The notes beneath the pieces are model-generated. The model made no database searches, was not told the DNA's origin, and saw only the letters and a program-made list of their open reading frames with translations. DNA of 31,910 bases, from assembly GCA_037441525.1 (NCBI GenBank), contig JBBISA010000047.1, positions 1 through 31,910 of the forward strand, read 5' to 3'. The translations under genes and the position numbers were made by a program. Numbering within the stretch: position 1 is the stretch's first letter; each line of letters opens with the position of its first letter. This document shows positions 23,201 through 31,409 of this stretch, piece after piece. This DNA is from SKVR01 sp037441525. GTDB lineage: Bacteria; Bacteroidota; Bacteroidia; Bacteroidales; UBA7960.

Positions 23201-25844
23201 TGGCAAGCTCAATGGTGTGCAATGAATCGGTGAGCAACATTCCACCCCATCCGCTTCCGCGCGGAACTTTTAAACCGGCATAGGTTTTATAGGAATGGAA
23301 AGGGAGCGTATGCCGGTCGATACTGAATGAACCCCCTTCTTCAAACACCTTGGTTTCGATGGCCACAGTGAGCATACCGGGTGCTCTGGATTTCAGATTT
23401 ATATCAGCCCGCAAAGTAGCCTGACCATTGGCATCAATCCGTCCCTGGAAAACCGGGAAGGTTTCGGACTGGAACTTGCGCGAGGGATCATCGAATACAT
23501 AGTCGCGCCAGGTGGTAAACACGGTTTTTGCCGGGTTAAGTGTTGCCGTTACCTCAGCCCGAAGATTACGGGCGGTTCCACCATGGAGCCATTGAGCCTT
23601 CAACGACCCTGATGTTGGGGCAAACCCAAACATTACATCGCCGGCAAACATAGTATTGATGCGGAGTCGGTTGGGCATAACTGTTTCAATCCTTATGGTT
23701 CTTGAGAATTCAATACCGCCCAGTTTAACCACAGCTGAATAGTTTCCGGTGGGTGCATCGGGCTGTGTCAGGGTTCTGAAAGGATAAAATCCATTGACCC
23801 CCTGAGTGCTTACCTGGCTGTTTACCAGCTGGCCCAAGGGGTTGAAAAGCCTGAAAACTAACGGAAACCCTGACGGCAGGGTACGCAGACGATCGTCGAG
23901 AACAAAATTGAGGAACAAAGTATCGCCAGGACGCCAAACCCCTCTTTCTCCGTAGATAAAACCTTTAACTCCCTTCTGCACTTTTGCCCCGTCAACATCG
24001 AACATACTGAGAGAAAGCGATGAGCCATCATCAACCCGCAGATAGGCTTTCTGGTTGTCTTTGGCAGCTATGGCAATGAATGGAATTCCGCGGGGCTTAA
24101 TGGTGGCAAACCCATCGCGGTCGGTAGTGATGGTTTCGAGCAATTGCTGCTGAAAATTATACAGGGTTATGGTTGCGCCCTGCACTTGATTGGTATTAAG
24201 TAAACTGGTTACTGCAAAATGGAAAGTTCCGTCGTCGTCTCTTTTGGCCAGCAACCCAAGGTTTGACGCCAGAATGTTCCGGCTTACCGTTTTATTGGCA
24301 TAGTAACTTTCATGACAGGGATTGTCTCTCTGCTGCCAGTCATAGTCGTAATAGTATTCCCATTCATTGTACGATCCCCAATATCGTACCTCATCAGACA
24401 CAGTTTCCCAATCGCGGCCAGGGCTGTTGAGCACAGTTGTCGGCATTGTCACAGGTGTTTCACCACACTGATAAACCGAATACTCTTTTCTGAAGGCCAG
24501 ATAAACCCTGTATATTGCCCCGGGCTCCGGATTGATAACTTCAGAAAGGTCGATGGCAAATCGGTTCCATTTGTTCAGGTTTGTGCTATTGCCTGTATTC
24601 AGAGCCATGGTACGTTTGGCAATAAGTCTTCCCACGCGGCGCAGCTGGTCGTCGCCATCGAGCCGGTTGGTCTGAAGGAACTGAATTACATTTTGTTCCA
24701 GTATCCTTACAATTTCCACATCAACGGCAGCCAGGTTTACTGCTTCAAAAGGGAACAACAGATCACCAGAGGCTGGAAGAATCATTCCCCTTCCCACAAG
24801 CCTTACGGCAGGTTTTAAGTCCTGGAACACAAATTCGCGTACCACCCGTTCGCCCAACCTTTTTCCGTTTGCATCGGCAATGCTTCCTTCAATGGTAAGT
24901 ACTTGCTGGCCTGAATGATCGAGGGTAGTGAATACTGTAATCTCATTGCCCGAAATGCGTGTACTCAGATTTTTTCTATCAGCAAAATAGATCAAACCGT
25001 TTAGGTTTTGTTGCTGGATCGGTTCGGAGAATTGAAGTGATATCCGGGGCTCGGGCAATTGAACCAGGTGGGTATTTACCAGCTGGAGTTTCCCAACCGG
25101 GGGTAAGGTAATTGTTTGACTTCCTTTTGCGGATGCTTCAATTTCGCGGCCATCCCATGCAATTACAAGCTCCTGGCCGTTATTTTCACGGGTAATATTA
25201 TCAATGGTAAATTCGTGCCGGCGATTGCGGCCGGAGTGGGTCCAAGTTATCTCATAACCCGAACCGAATCCTTTCTGTAAATTCAATATTCTCCTCAACT
25301 TTTTAGAGTCGGCAGCATCAGCAGTTTCAGCAACTCCCTTCAGTCTAACCCGTGGCTGCTGGTTCTGATAAAATACTTCAACATTTTCTATAACAACATC
25401 AACCGCCTGGGGCATGGTAACAAAGCCAAATTCAAATGTTTTAAGTTTGGAATCTACGTTAATAAGATTGCCCAGTTGAAATGTTGCCTTGAAAACCTTA
25501 TCGTGCGGAAGTTTTTCAAGGGGTCTGAATTCAATGGTGCGCAGGTCGCTCCATTGAGCTGTACCCTTTACTGCCGGTCTTATTGAAAAAAGGTTTGCAG
25601 GCAGCTCCTTGCCAATGCTCGCCGAATCGATCATTTCGAAAGCAAACTGAATACGCACTGGTTCGTCGGTTGGAACAATCCCTCCGGTAAACCCGCTGAT
25701 ATACCTGCTAAACTCAATTGGCGGAGGTTCGGGCAATTTGTGGGTTTCCCTTTTTCGTCCACATTGGGTAAGGGTAAGAATTATCGCAACAGAAATCAGT
25801 ATGGTTACAAAAGCAGCCAAAAAATTAAATTTCTTCATATCCAT
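20265..25844 (-). CDS. Large thioester alpha-2-macroglobulin family lipoprotein
   Basis: A 1859-residue envelope protein of the bacterial alpha-2-macroglobulin family, which trap and inhibit attacking proteases. The lipoprotein signal ends LTQC28. Early MG-like beta domains are followed at about 620-740 by an MG2 domain (GFIYGERGVWRPGD, PTGNYSAVV). A central A2M domain begins near residue 1190 (VRFFGPFSLDRNKSRTH). The thioester motif CTEQ is at C1409-Q1412 in YPHGCTEQ, so it is a thioester-forming type. The alpha-helical thioester domain (about 1400-1660) and a receptor-like beta domain to residue 1859 complete it. The start could be M1 or M3. The usual partner PbpC gene is not beside it. A terminator lies downstream. 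Confidence 0.94.
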   Translation of the reverse strand: MDMKKFNFLAAFVTILISVAIILTLTQCGRKRETHKLPEPPPIEFSRYISGFTGGIVPTDEPVRIQFAFEMIDSASIGKELPANLFSIRPAVKGTAQWSDLRTIEFRPLEKLPHDKVFKATFQLGNLINVDSKLKTFEFGFVTMPQAVDVVIENVEVFYQNQQPRVRLKGVAETADAADSKKLRRILNLQKGFGSGYEITWTHSGRNRRHEFTIDNITRENNGQELVIAWDGREIEASAKGSQTITLPPVGKLQLVNTHLVQLPEPRISLQFSEPIQQQNLNGLIYFADRKNLSTRISGNEITVFTTLDHSGQQVLTIEGSIADANGKRLGERVVREFVFQDLKPAVRLVGRGMILPASGDLLFPFEAVNLAAVDVEIVRILEQNVIQFLQTNRLDGDDQLRRVGRLIAKRTMALNTGNSTNLNKWNRFAIDLSEVINPEPGAIYRVYLAFRKEYSVYQCGETPVTMPTTVLNSPGRDWETVSDEVRYWGSYNEWEYYYDYDWQQRDNPCHESYYANKTVSRNILASNLGLLAKRDDDGTFHFAVTSLLNTNQVQGATITLYNFQQQLLETITTDRDGFATIKPRGIPFIAIAAKDNQKAYLRVDDGSSLSLSMFDVDGAKVQKGVKGFIYGERGVWRPGDTLFLNFVLDDRLRTLPSGFPLVFRLFNPLGQLVNSQVSTQGVNGFYPFRTLTQPDAPTGNYSAVVKLGGIEFSRTIRIETVMPNRLRINTMFAGDVMFGFAPTSGSLKAQWLHGGTARNLRAEVTATLNPAKTVFTTWRDYVFDDPSRKFQSETFPVFQGRIDANGQATLRADINLKSRAPGMLTVAIETKVFEEGGSFSIDRHTLPFHSYKTYAGLKVPRGSGWGGMLLTDSLHTIELANVDREGNSVSGGKLRVDVYKVSWRWWWDASDEYLGDFSAGSWHQPVKTQVVNTANGRANFNFRIDYPEWGRYLILVTDLESGHRAGEMIRLDWPAWYGSDREGRQQAAAMLTFTTDKEKYKPGDDLVISFPSSSGGRAMVSIENGSGVILRRWVETRDGNTSFKIKVTPEMAPNAYTHLTLLQPHAQTINDLPIRLYGIMPFLVEDPETRLEPVITMPDVLKPQQDVSITIKEQRGKAMTYTLAMVDEGLLDLTRFKTPDPWGHFYAREALGVKTWDMYDYVMGAFGSEFSRLLGIGGDDFIQPPSEAERANRFRPVVRFFGPFSLDRNKSRTHTFTMPQYVGSVRVMVVAGNQSAYGNAQKTVAVKQSLMALGTLPRVLGPGEKVSLPVNVFVTDASIKQVQVNIQTNDLLTVAGERSKTINFTAPGDQLLWFDLQTAGREGVAKVTATVKGGSETVSFDIELQVRNANTRLTSGESLVLDGNREGELSFDFTGMTGNNQASIEFSSIPPINLDKRLKFLTTYPHGCTEQLISGAFPQLFLDVFTELSDQEKQRIQTNIESVVGRLPSRQLGNGGISTWPGSTMANDWITSYTGHFVIEAQKKGYSPPAGFMDNWLRFQRDMANRWVADVESFGGDQVQAYRLFTMALSGNPDLGSMNRLRQRAQLTAQAQWHLAAAYALSGQTEAALKLAVEAPVEIPPYRIFYYTFGDHLRDKAVIVMVLNLLKQREKAALLVQQIAQELGSSQWISTHSTAFALMALSDFYRGNTRDSEIQARFALDGGREINVNSRALVVNQALQVQDDARTRRVKISNKSGNTLFVRVIHSGIPEAGREEAGNENLTMQVRFINLAGAPVDVRSLTQGTSVVADVTVFNPGARGNYQELALTRVFPSGWEISNARMDAAAAALQQDTPTYEDVRDDRVLTYFDLRAGETKTFKVLITATYQGRFYLPAFNIEAMYDASVYARNKGMWVEVKR

Positions 25845-26016
25845 AGGGTTTTCCGGGTTTCATTAAAGAAGAGATTAATTGGTTAAAAGTATAGAAAAAT
25901 ACTGCAATACATATAACCAAAGTATTTTATTTTTTTGTGAAATAATAAATTGCATTGATTCAGATTGTTTACGAAACAATCACCTATTATTGATTTATTC
26001 CATCCCCCTAAATTCT

Positions 26017-26024
26017 TACCTTTG
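26017..26024 (+). promoter_or_regulatory. Promoter -7 box (TACCTTTG) for the mutL cluster
   Basis: TACCTTTGC is an exact match to TAnnTTTG with the favoured C after it, 55 bases before the ATG at 26079. An ATTG at 25989-25992 gives a -33-like element at slightly long spacing (24 bases). It probably drives the small membrane protein and mutL. Confidence 0.5.
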
Positions 26025-26078
26025 CAAATAATTGGTGCAACCTGCCCGTTAATAATTAAACCCCAAAATAAGGCTGCC

Positions 26079-26348
26079 ATGGCACTTACATTTTTCAAGT
26101 TACCAAAACACAAGAATTTCAATTACAAACCCGTTTACTGGGATAAGGCAAAGGAAGAGCGGGAGAAAAGATACAAATCGGCTCTTGATGAGTCTGAATC
26201 GGGAAAAGATTACTCGGAAGCCTTGCGTGAAAGGATGGAAATGCGCTGGAAACGCTCTGCAGGCGCCCACTCCAGGGCTAACTCCAATCTAAGACTGATC
26301 GGGGTGCTCCTAATTATTGGATTTATCCTCTGGTATATTTTTATGTGA
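26079..26348 (+). CDS. Small membrane protein preceding mutL
   Basis: An 89-residue protein beginning MALTFFKLPKHKNFNYKP, with a basic, charged first two thirds and one C-terminal hydrophobic segment (LIGVLLIIGFILWYIFM). It is typical of small conserved proteins found ahead of mutL in Bacteroidota. The segment YxPxYWDKAKEEREKR is the recognisable core. The ATG at 26079 is preferred; an in-frame TTG start at 25965 would run through the promoter and add a non-conserved leader. Function unknown; it may anchor a cytoplasmic part to the membrane. It is followed 25 bases later by mutL. Confidence 0.8.
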   Translation: MALTFFKLPKHKNFNYKPVYWDKAKEEREKRYKSALDESESGKDYSEALRERMEMRWKRSAGAHSRANSNLRLIGVLLIIGFILWYIFM

Positions 26349-26356
26349 TAATCAAT

Positions 26357-26363
26357 AGGAGGA
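26357..26363 (+). promoter_or_regulatory. Strong Shine-Dalgarno site for mutL
   Basis: AGGAGGA ends 10 bases before the mutL ATG at 26374. This is a near-perfect anti-16S match and unusual in this phylum, where leaders tend to be AT-rich and lack it. It fixes the mutL start. Confidence 0.75.
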
Positions 26364-26373
26364 AATCCGTTCC

Positions 26374-28230
26374 ATGTCTGATATCATCAAACTTCTTCCA
26401 GACTCGGTAGCTAATCAGATAGCCGCCGGGGAAGTGGTGCAGCGGCCCGCTTCGGTGGTAAAGGAATTGCTCGAAAATTCAGTAGATGCCGGAGCTACCG
26501 ATATAAAACTGATCGTGAAAGATGCAGGCCGCACCCTGATACAGGTTACCGATAATGGTAAGGGGATGTCGGAGAACGATGCACGGATGTGTTTTGAACG
26601 CCATGCCACCAGTAAAATAACCACAGCTCAGGACCTTTTTGCCCTGCGTACCATGGGTTTCAGGGGAGAAGCACTCGCATCCATTGCATCAGTTGCCAGA
26701 GTAGAACTAAAAACCCGGATGGCCGATAACACCCTTGGGACAGAAATCGTAATTGAGGGTTCGCGGATAGAATCGCTTCAGCAGTGCCAGGCCCCTATGG
26801 GTACCACCATTGCTGTAAAGAATCTCTTCTTCAATACCCCTGCCCGTAGGAATTTCCTTAAAAGCGATACGGCAGAAAAGGGACATTTATTCAATGAATT
26901 TATCAGGATAGCACTGGCCAATCCCAAAGCAACATTCAGCTATTATCATAATAATCAGCTAATTACACAGGCTGCATCGAGCAATCTAGGCAACCGGATT
27001 TTGAATTTGTTTGGAAACCATTACAAATCGAGGCTTATACCTGTTGAAGAGTCAACCATGGCAGTTTCACTTCAGGGATATGTTCTTAAACCCGAGTATG
27101 CCCGTAAAAGCAAGTCGGAACAGTTTTTTTTTGTAAATAACCGCTATATCCGTTCATCCTACCTCAACCATGCCATCGAAAGCGGTTTCGAGGAGCTTAT
27201 CCCGGCCAATTCATACCCGTCGTTTTTCCTTTTTCTCGAAATAGACTCTGCTCAGATAGATGTAAATGTGCATCCTACCAAAACCGAGATCAAATTCCAG
27301 GATGAAAAAACCATCTATCACATTATAAAAGCTGCCATAAAACGAAGCCTGGGAAAATTCAACATTGTCCCATCACTCGATTTTGAAAGAGAAACAGCCT
27401 TCGACCATCTGATTTTCGACAAAAATAAACCGGTGGTTATCCCCACCATCGATATTGACCCTACCTATAATCCGTTCAAAGTTTCGGCATCACCTCAGTC
27501 AGGGCGTAACCTTACCGCCAGGGTAAACCCTGCCAACTGGGAAAAGTTGTTTCCCGACGCTGCTAAAGCAAAAACCAGGGAAGAGATCATCGCCTCGCGG
27601 CATGAAACAGAATCTGCACCCACACTCTTCGGCAGCGACCAGGACGAACAGCCTCGTCTGCTGCAACCACAAAAGTTTATACAATTTAATGGTCGATATA
27701 TTGTTTCAACCCTAAAGTCAGGAATACTGGTTGTTGACCAGCACAGGGCCCATGAAAGGGTGCTCTTCGAAAAACAAATACAACGGCTCGATAACCACAA
27801 AATAACATCGCAAACCCTGTTGTTCCCCGAAAAGCTTAACCTGTCTGAATCGGATATGATGGTAATGAGCGAACTGGCCGACCATCTTACCGGAATGGGT
27901 TTCGACCTGAGCCCTTTCGGAAACAATGCATTTATGGTGAATGCCGTTCCAGCCGAAATTCCTGAGCATGAAAATATTACCGGCCTTATTACAGATATCC
28001 TTGATAATTATAAAAAAAACAGTGCCGACATTAAACTTGATACGGCGGTGAACCTTGCCAAATCGATGGCCAAAAGTCTTGCCCTTAAACCGGGGAAAAC
28101 CCTTTCGCCTGAAGAAATGAATGCCCTAACCGATGAATTATTTTCTTGCCAAATGCCCCAACATACCCCGTCAGGCAAGCCGGTTTTCCAGATTTTCACT
28201 CTCGATGAAATCGCGGATAAATTCAAGTGA
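26374..28230 (+). CDS. mutL: DNA mismatch repair endonuclease MutL
   Basis: A 618-residue MutL. The GHKL ATPase end has NQIAAGEVVQRP (14-25), the catalytic E31 and N35 in KELLENSVDAG, DNGKGM (60-65), RHATSK (76-81) and GFRGEAL (95-101). The C-terminal dimerisation/nuclease region has DQHRAHERVLFE (455-466), the endonuclease motif DQHA(x)2E(x)4E with one substitution (A to R at 458). A CxMPxHTPSGKP segment (592-603) fits the second metal-binding part of the domain. So it is likely a nicking MutL of the non-enterobacterial type that acts without MutH. It follows the small membrane protein at 25 bases with a strong ribosome-binding site. The rhomboid genes follow, a typical arrangement for the phylum. 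Confidence 0.97.
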   Translation: MSDIIKLLPDSVANQIAAGEVVQRPASVVKELLENSVDAGATDIKLIVKDAGRTLIQVTDNGKGMSENDARMCFERHATSKITTAQDLFALRTMGFRGEALASIASVARVELKTRMADNTLGTEIVIEGSRIESLQQCQAPMGTTIAVKNLFFNTPARRNFLKSDTAEKGHLFNEFIRIALANPKATFSYYHNNQLITQAASSNLGNRILNLFGNHYKSRLIPVEESTMAVSLQGYVLKPEYARKSKSEQFFFVNNRYIRSSYLNHAIESGFEELIPANSYPSFFLFLEIDSAQIDVNVHPTKTEIKFQDEKTIYHIIKAAIKRSLGKFNIVPSLDFERETAFDHLIFDKNKPVVIPTIDIDPTYNPFKVSASPQSGRNLTARVNPANWEKLFPDAAKAKTREEIIASRHETESAPTLFGSDQDEQPRLLQPQKFIQFNGRYIVSTLKSGILVVDQHRAHERVLFEKQIQRLDNHKITSQTLLFPEKLNLSESDMMVMSELADHLTGMGFDLSPFGNNAFMVNAVPAEIPEHENITGLITDILDNYKKNSADIKLDTAVNLAKSMAKSLALKPGKTLSPEEMNALTDELFSCQMPQHTPSGKPVFQIFTLDEIADKFK

Positions 28231-28245
28231 TTGCTATAAAAATTG

Positions 28246-28253
28246 TAATTTTG
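28246..28253 (+). promoter_or_regulatory. Candidate -7 box (TAATTTTG) for the rhomboid cluster
   Basis: TAATTTTGC matches TAnnTTTG exactly and is the same variant as the box before the aldehyde dehydrogenase gene. It lies 16 bases past mutL and 80 bases before the first rhomboid. No clear -33 TTTG. Confidence 0.4.
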
Positions 28254-28332
28254 CCCGACTACAATAATCATTCATATAAACATAGTGCCCTTTGACTTGT
28301 TAAAATCACTGGTTTATTAAAAATTTTTCCTT

Positions 28333-29175
28333 ATGCAGCAATTCAGGCCCGGAGGCTTTTCCATATTACCGCCCGTTGTAAAAAACCTGCTCATCATCAA
28401 TGGATTGTTTTTTCTGGCAACCATTGCGCTGGGCAGTTCGATGAATATTGACCTTTACAAAATTTTTGGGCTACATTTCCCCGGAGCAAAGGATTTTGCT
28501 CCCTATCAGTTTATAAGCTACATGTTTATGCACGGTGGTTTTACCCATTTGTTTTTCAATATGTTTGCGCTATGGATGTTTGGCAATGTACTCGAAAACG
28601 TATGGGGACCCAAAAGATTCATTCTATATTACATAATTACGGGGTTAGGGGCAGCGTTGCTGCACTATGCCATTGTTTACTGGCAAATGCTCCCCACCTT
28701 ACAGGGTGTTAGTGCTGCGCTGAGCAACCCCGAACATGAAAATATCCGTGCTTTTCTCGAATCAGACGCCTTCCGGATTACCTCACAGGAAATCAACAAC
28801 AACTATAGGGCATTTATCCGTGAATACAACAACCTGATTTCCATAGCTCCCAACCAGGCAAGAGTGGCTGCAGTAAATTTTCTCAATCAGTACCGCCTTG
28901 ATTTTCTAAATGCCCCGGTGGTGGTGGGTGCCTCGGGTGCTGTGTTCGGTATCCTGCTGGCTTTCGGTATGCTTTTCCCAAATTCCCTGATTTATGTCTT
29001 TTTCGCCATTCCCGTAAAGGCTAAATATTTTGTTATGATTTATGGAGCCCTCGAACTCTATTTTGGTATTTCACAACCCGGTAGTAATGTGGCTCACTTT
29101 GCACACCTGGGGGGAATGATCTTCGGTTTCTTTCTTATCAGGTATTGGAAAAGTAAAGGACGGATGTATTTATAA
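28333..29175 (+). CDS. Rhomboid family intramembrane serine protease 1
   Basis: A 280-residue rhomboid. It has six to seven membrane segments. The catalytic serine is S201 in GASGAVFG, the histidine is H258 in AHLGG, and N76 is in HLFFNMFALW with the usual HGGFTH upstream. All catalytic residues are present, so it should cleave substrates within the membrane. Unusual is an inserted soluble region of about 70 residues (roughly 120-192) between the third membrane segment and the serine motif. It is the first of two consecutive rhomboid genes in a cluster that includes mutL upstream. The substrate is unknown. Confidence 0.93.
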   Translation: MQQFRPGGFSILPPVVKNLLIINGLFFLATIALGSSMNIDLYKIFGLHFPGAKDFAPYQFISYMFMHGGFTHLFFNMFALWMFGNVLENVWGPKRFILYYIITGLGAALLHYAIVYWQMLPTLQGVSAALSNPEHENIRAFLESDAFRITSQEINNNYRAFIREYNNLISIAPNQARVAAVNFLNQYRLDFLNAPVVVGASGAVFGILLAFGMLFPNSLIYVFFAIPVKAKYFVMIYGALELYFGISQPGSNVAHFAHLGGMIFGFFLIRYWKSKGRMYL

Positions 29176-29201
29176 TTGGGTGTTGGGTATTCGGTGTCGG
29201 G
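29176..29201. repeat. Short degenerate GGTGTT-type repeat
   Basis: Between the two rhomboid genes the sequence holds three loosely repeated units (GGGTGTT, GGGTATT, CGGTGTCGGG). Similar G/T-rich short runs appear in intergenic regions of this phylum. Too short to assign a function. Confidence 0.4.
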
Positions 29202-29244
29202 AAAAATATGGGATACAATTTGCTTTTAAAGAAAAAAAAACATT

Positions 29245-30138
29245 ATGCGCTCAAATCTGCTGAATGAAATAATTGGTTTCTTTCGCAATGGCTCGGTATT
29301 ATCGAGACTGATGGGAATTAATGTGGCAATTTTTGTATTGCTTGGAATCATCAGACTGGTTTTTTTTCTGATGAACTCACCGGCTTATGAAACAATTATT
29401 GGCTATACGGTCGTGCCAACAAACGGCGACATGTTGTTGAGCCGCCCCTGGACCCTGCTCACCTACATGTTCATTCATTTCGACTTTTTTCATATTCTGT
29501 TCAATATGATTATGCTGTATGTTGGTGGGCGATTATTCAGCGAATTTCTGGGGAAGGAAAGACTAAGCGGAACATATATTCTGGGGGGGCTTTCCGGTGC
29601 CCTATTCTTCATACTGGCCTATAATATTTTTCCGGTTTTTGATCAGGCCAGATTCAATGCAGTGGCCATTGGAGCATCAGCATCGGTATTGGCCATTTTT
29701 ATTGCAATAGCCACTTACATGCCCAACTATAATCTTCCGCTTATACTTTTCGGCAATATCCGGCTAAAATACTTAGCGCTTATTTTTATTGTAATAGACC
29801 TTTTGAGCATCCCAAGCAGTAATGCCGGAGGGCATCTCGCCCATTTGGGCGGTGCTCTCTGGGGTTTTATATACATAATCCTGCTTAAAAAAGGTAATGA
29901 TCCCGGCAAATTTGTCAGCATCTGGATAAAAGCCCTTGGCAGTGTATTTAAACCCCGTCCTAAAATGCGGGTAGAATATCGGGCCGGCCGACCGGTAACC
30001 GATGATGAATACAACCGTCGGCGTGCCGAAAATCAGAAACGGATGGATCAAATCCTTGATAAGATTTCAAAACACGGCTACGACAGCCTTACCTCTGAAG
30101 AAAAAGAGATACTTTTCAGAATGAGTAATAAAAACTAA
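29245..30138 (+). CDS. Rhomboid family intramembrane serine protease 2
   Basis: A 297-residue rhomboid with a C-terminal cytosolic extension. The catalytic serine is S145 in GASASVLAI, the histidine is H200 in HLAHLGGALWG, and N87 is in HILFNMIMLY. It differs from the first copy in having alanine rather than glycine after the serine and no inserted loop. Residues 215-297 form a charged tail ending in a DEYNRRRAENQKRMDQILDK-type helix, typical of these Bacteroidota proteins. It lies 69 bases after the first rhomboid and is followed 7 bases later by the EEP phosphodiesterase gene, so they are probably one transcript. Confidence 0.93.
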   Translation: MRSNLLNEIIGFFRNGSVLSRLMGINVAIFVLLGIIRLVFFLMNSPAYETIIGYTVVPTNGDMLLSRPWTLLTYMFIHFDFFHILFNMIMLYVGGRLFSEFLGKERLSGTYILGGLSGALFFILAYNIFPVFDQARFNAVAIGASASVLAIFIAIATYMPNYNLPLILFGNIRLKYLALIFIVIDLLSIPSSNAGGHLAHLGGALWGFIYIILLKKGNDPGKFVSIWIKALGSVFKPRPKMRVEYRAGRPVTDDEYNRRRAENQKRMDQILDKISKHGYDSLTSEEKEILFRMSNKN

Positions 30139-30145
30139 ATTTTCC

Positions 30146-31309
30146 GTGGCAGCGCAAGAGAATCGTCGTAAAAAAACAATTTTCACTTATTTGCTTCTCC
30201 TTTTTAATCTGGCTGCCATTGCCGGACTTGTACTCGTTTATATTGCAGCCCGGATAAAGCCAACCGATTTCTGGCCAATAGCATTTGTTGGGCTAACCTA
30301 CCCTTTAATGCTGGTCATTAACCTGTTTTTTGTAGTTTGGTGGTTGGTTCGCCGCAGATGGTATTTTATGTTTTCAGTAATTATTATACTGCTCGGCTGG
30401 GGACACCTTACAGGTTTTGTTTCCTGGCGGTCAGCATCGCGGAAACTGCCTGAAAACGGGAATGTTCTCTCAATAGCTTCATACAATGTAAAGGTTTTCG
30501 ACCTTTATAGTTATGGCCCCCGGTGGGAATTTAACTTCACCAACAGGAATAATATTTTCAGGTTTCTGCAGGCCCGGGATTATGATATTATTTGTTTTCA
30601 GGAGTATTTTTATGACAAGCAGAAACTATTCAGAACTACCGATACCCTAAAAACCCTTCTTAGGGCTAAATACGTGCACCAGGAATTTTCAAGGGAAAAT
30701 AAAGGAATCAACTTTTTTGGTGTTGCAACCTTTTCTGCCTACCCTATTATAAAAACCGGCAGGGTGCCTTTTCCCCGAGCAAGTGGAAATCTTTGCATAT
30801 ACACTGATATTAAAGTGAACGATGATACCATCAGGGTTTACAATGCACATTTCGAATCCATTGGCCTGGGTTCGGAAGATTATGTATTTTTAAGCAAGAT
30901 TGCAGAAACTGATAACATTATGGATAGGGATTACCTCTCCAAAAATACTAAACGTATTCTGAGGCGAATGAAACGGGCATTTATTGAACGAACAGCACAG
31001 ATTGAAAACGTAAAGGAGCACATTCGCAATTCACCTTATCCGGTAATACTGGCCGGGGATTTTAACGACACCCCATCATCATGGTCATACCAGTATCTAA
31101 CTCGTGATCTTAAAGACTCTTTCAGAAGCGGTAAGGGCATTGGGCAAACCTACAATGGTACCATCCCGGGCTTTCGTATCGATTACATTCTGCATTCGAA
31201 GGATTTCAAAGCCTATAATTTTCATACCGGAAGGCAGCCTTACTCTGACCATTTCCCTGTATGGACATGGCTTCATCTTCCCAAAAAAAATGGAAAACCC
31301 AATGACTAA
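30146..31309 (+). CDS. Membrane-anchored endonuclease/exonuclease/phosphatase family protein
   Basis: A 387-residue protein with three N-terminal membrane segments (about 12-35, 43-67 and 72-95) followed by an EEP domain. Catalytic landmarks are N114 (SYNVKVFD), E153 (CFQEYF), H235 (NAHFES), D305 and N307 (AGDFNDTP), D346 (RIDYIL) and D368-H369 (YSDHFPV). All metal and catalytic residues are present, so it should be an active phosphodiesterase or phosphatase acting at the membrane on an unknown substrate. The start is a GTG at 30146, since no in-frame ATG is nearby and the first membrane segment would be lost otherwise. It lies 7 bases after the second rhomboid. Confidence 0.93.
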   Translation: MAAQENRRKKTIFTYLLLLFNLAAIAGLVLVYIAARIKPTDFWPIAFVGLTYPLMLVINLFFVVWWLVRRRWYFMFSVIIILLGWGHLTGFVSWRSASRKLPENGNVLSIASYNVKVFDLYSYGPRWEFNFTNRNNIFRFLQARDYDIICFQEYFYDKQKLFRTTDTLKTLLRAKYVHQEFSRENKGINFFGVATFSAYPIIKTGRVPFPRASGNLCIYTDIKVNDDTIRVYNAHFESIGLGSEDYVFLSKIAETDNIMDRDYLSKNTKRILRRMKRAFIERTAQIENVKEHIRNSPYPVILAGDFNDTPSSWSYQYLTRDLKDSFRSGKGIGQTYNGTIPGFRIDYILHSKDFKAYNFHTGRQPYSDHFPVWTWLHLPKKNGKPND

Positions 31310-31409
31310 CAAAAATCATTATCACATATACACTTATTTTGATTACTTTCACAGTAATTTTTTAATAACCTACAAACTTCAAATTATTCATTAACAAACA
31401 AAAATTAAT

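Noticed and set aside
24312..24818. Plus-strand open frame of 168 codons inside the alpha-2-macroglobulin gene
   Set aside because: Antisense to a well-supported 1859-residue protein, with no motif.
25965..26078. TTG start extending the small membrane protein
   Set aside because: The extension runs through the promoter box at 26017 and is not protein-like; ATG at 26079 is normal.
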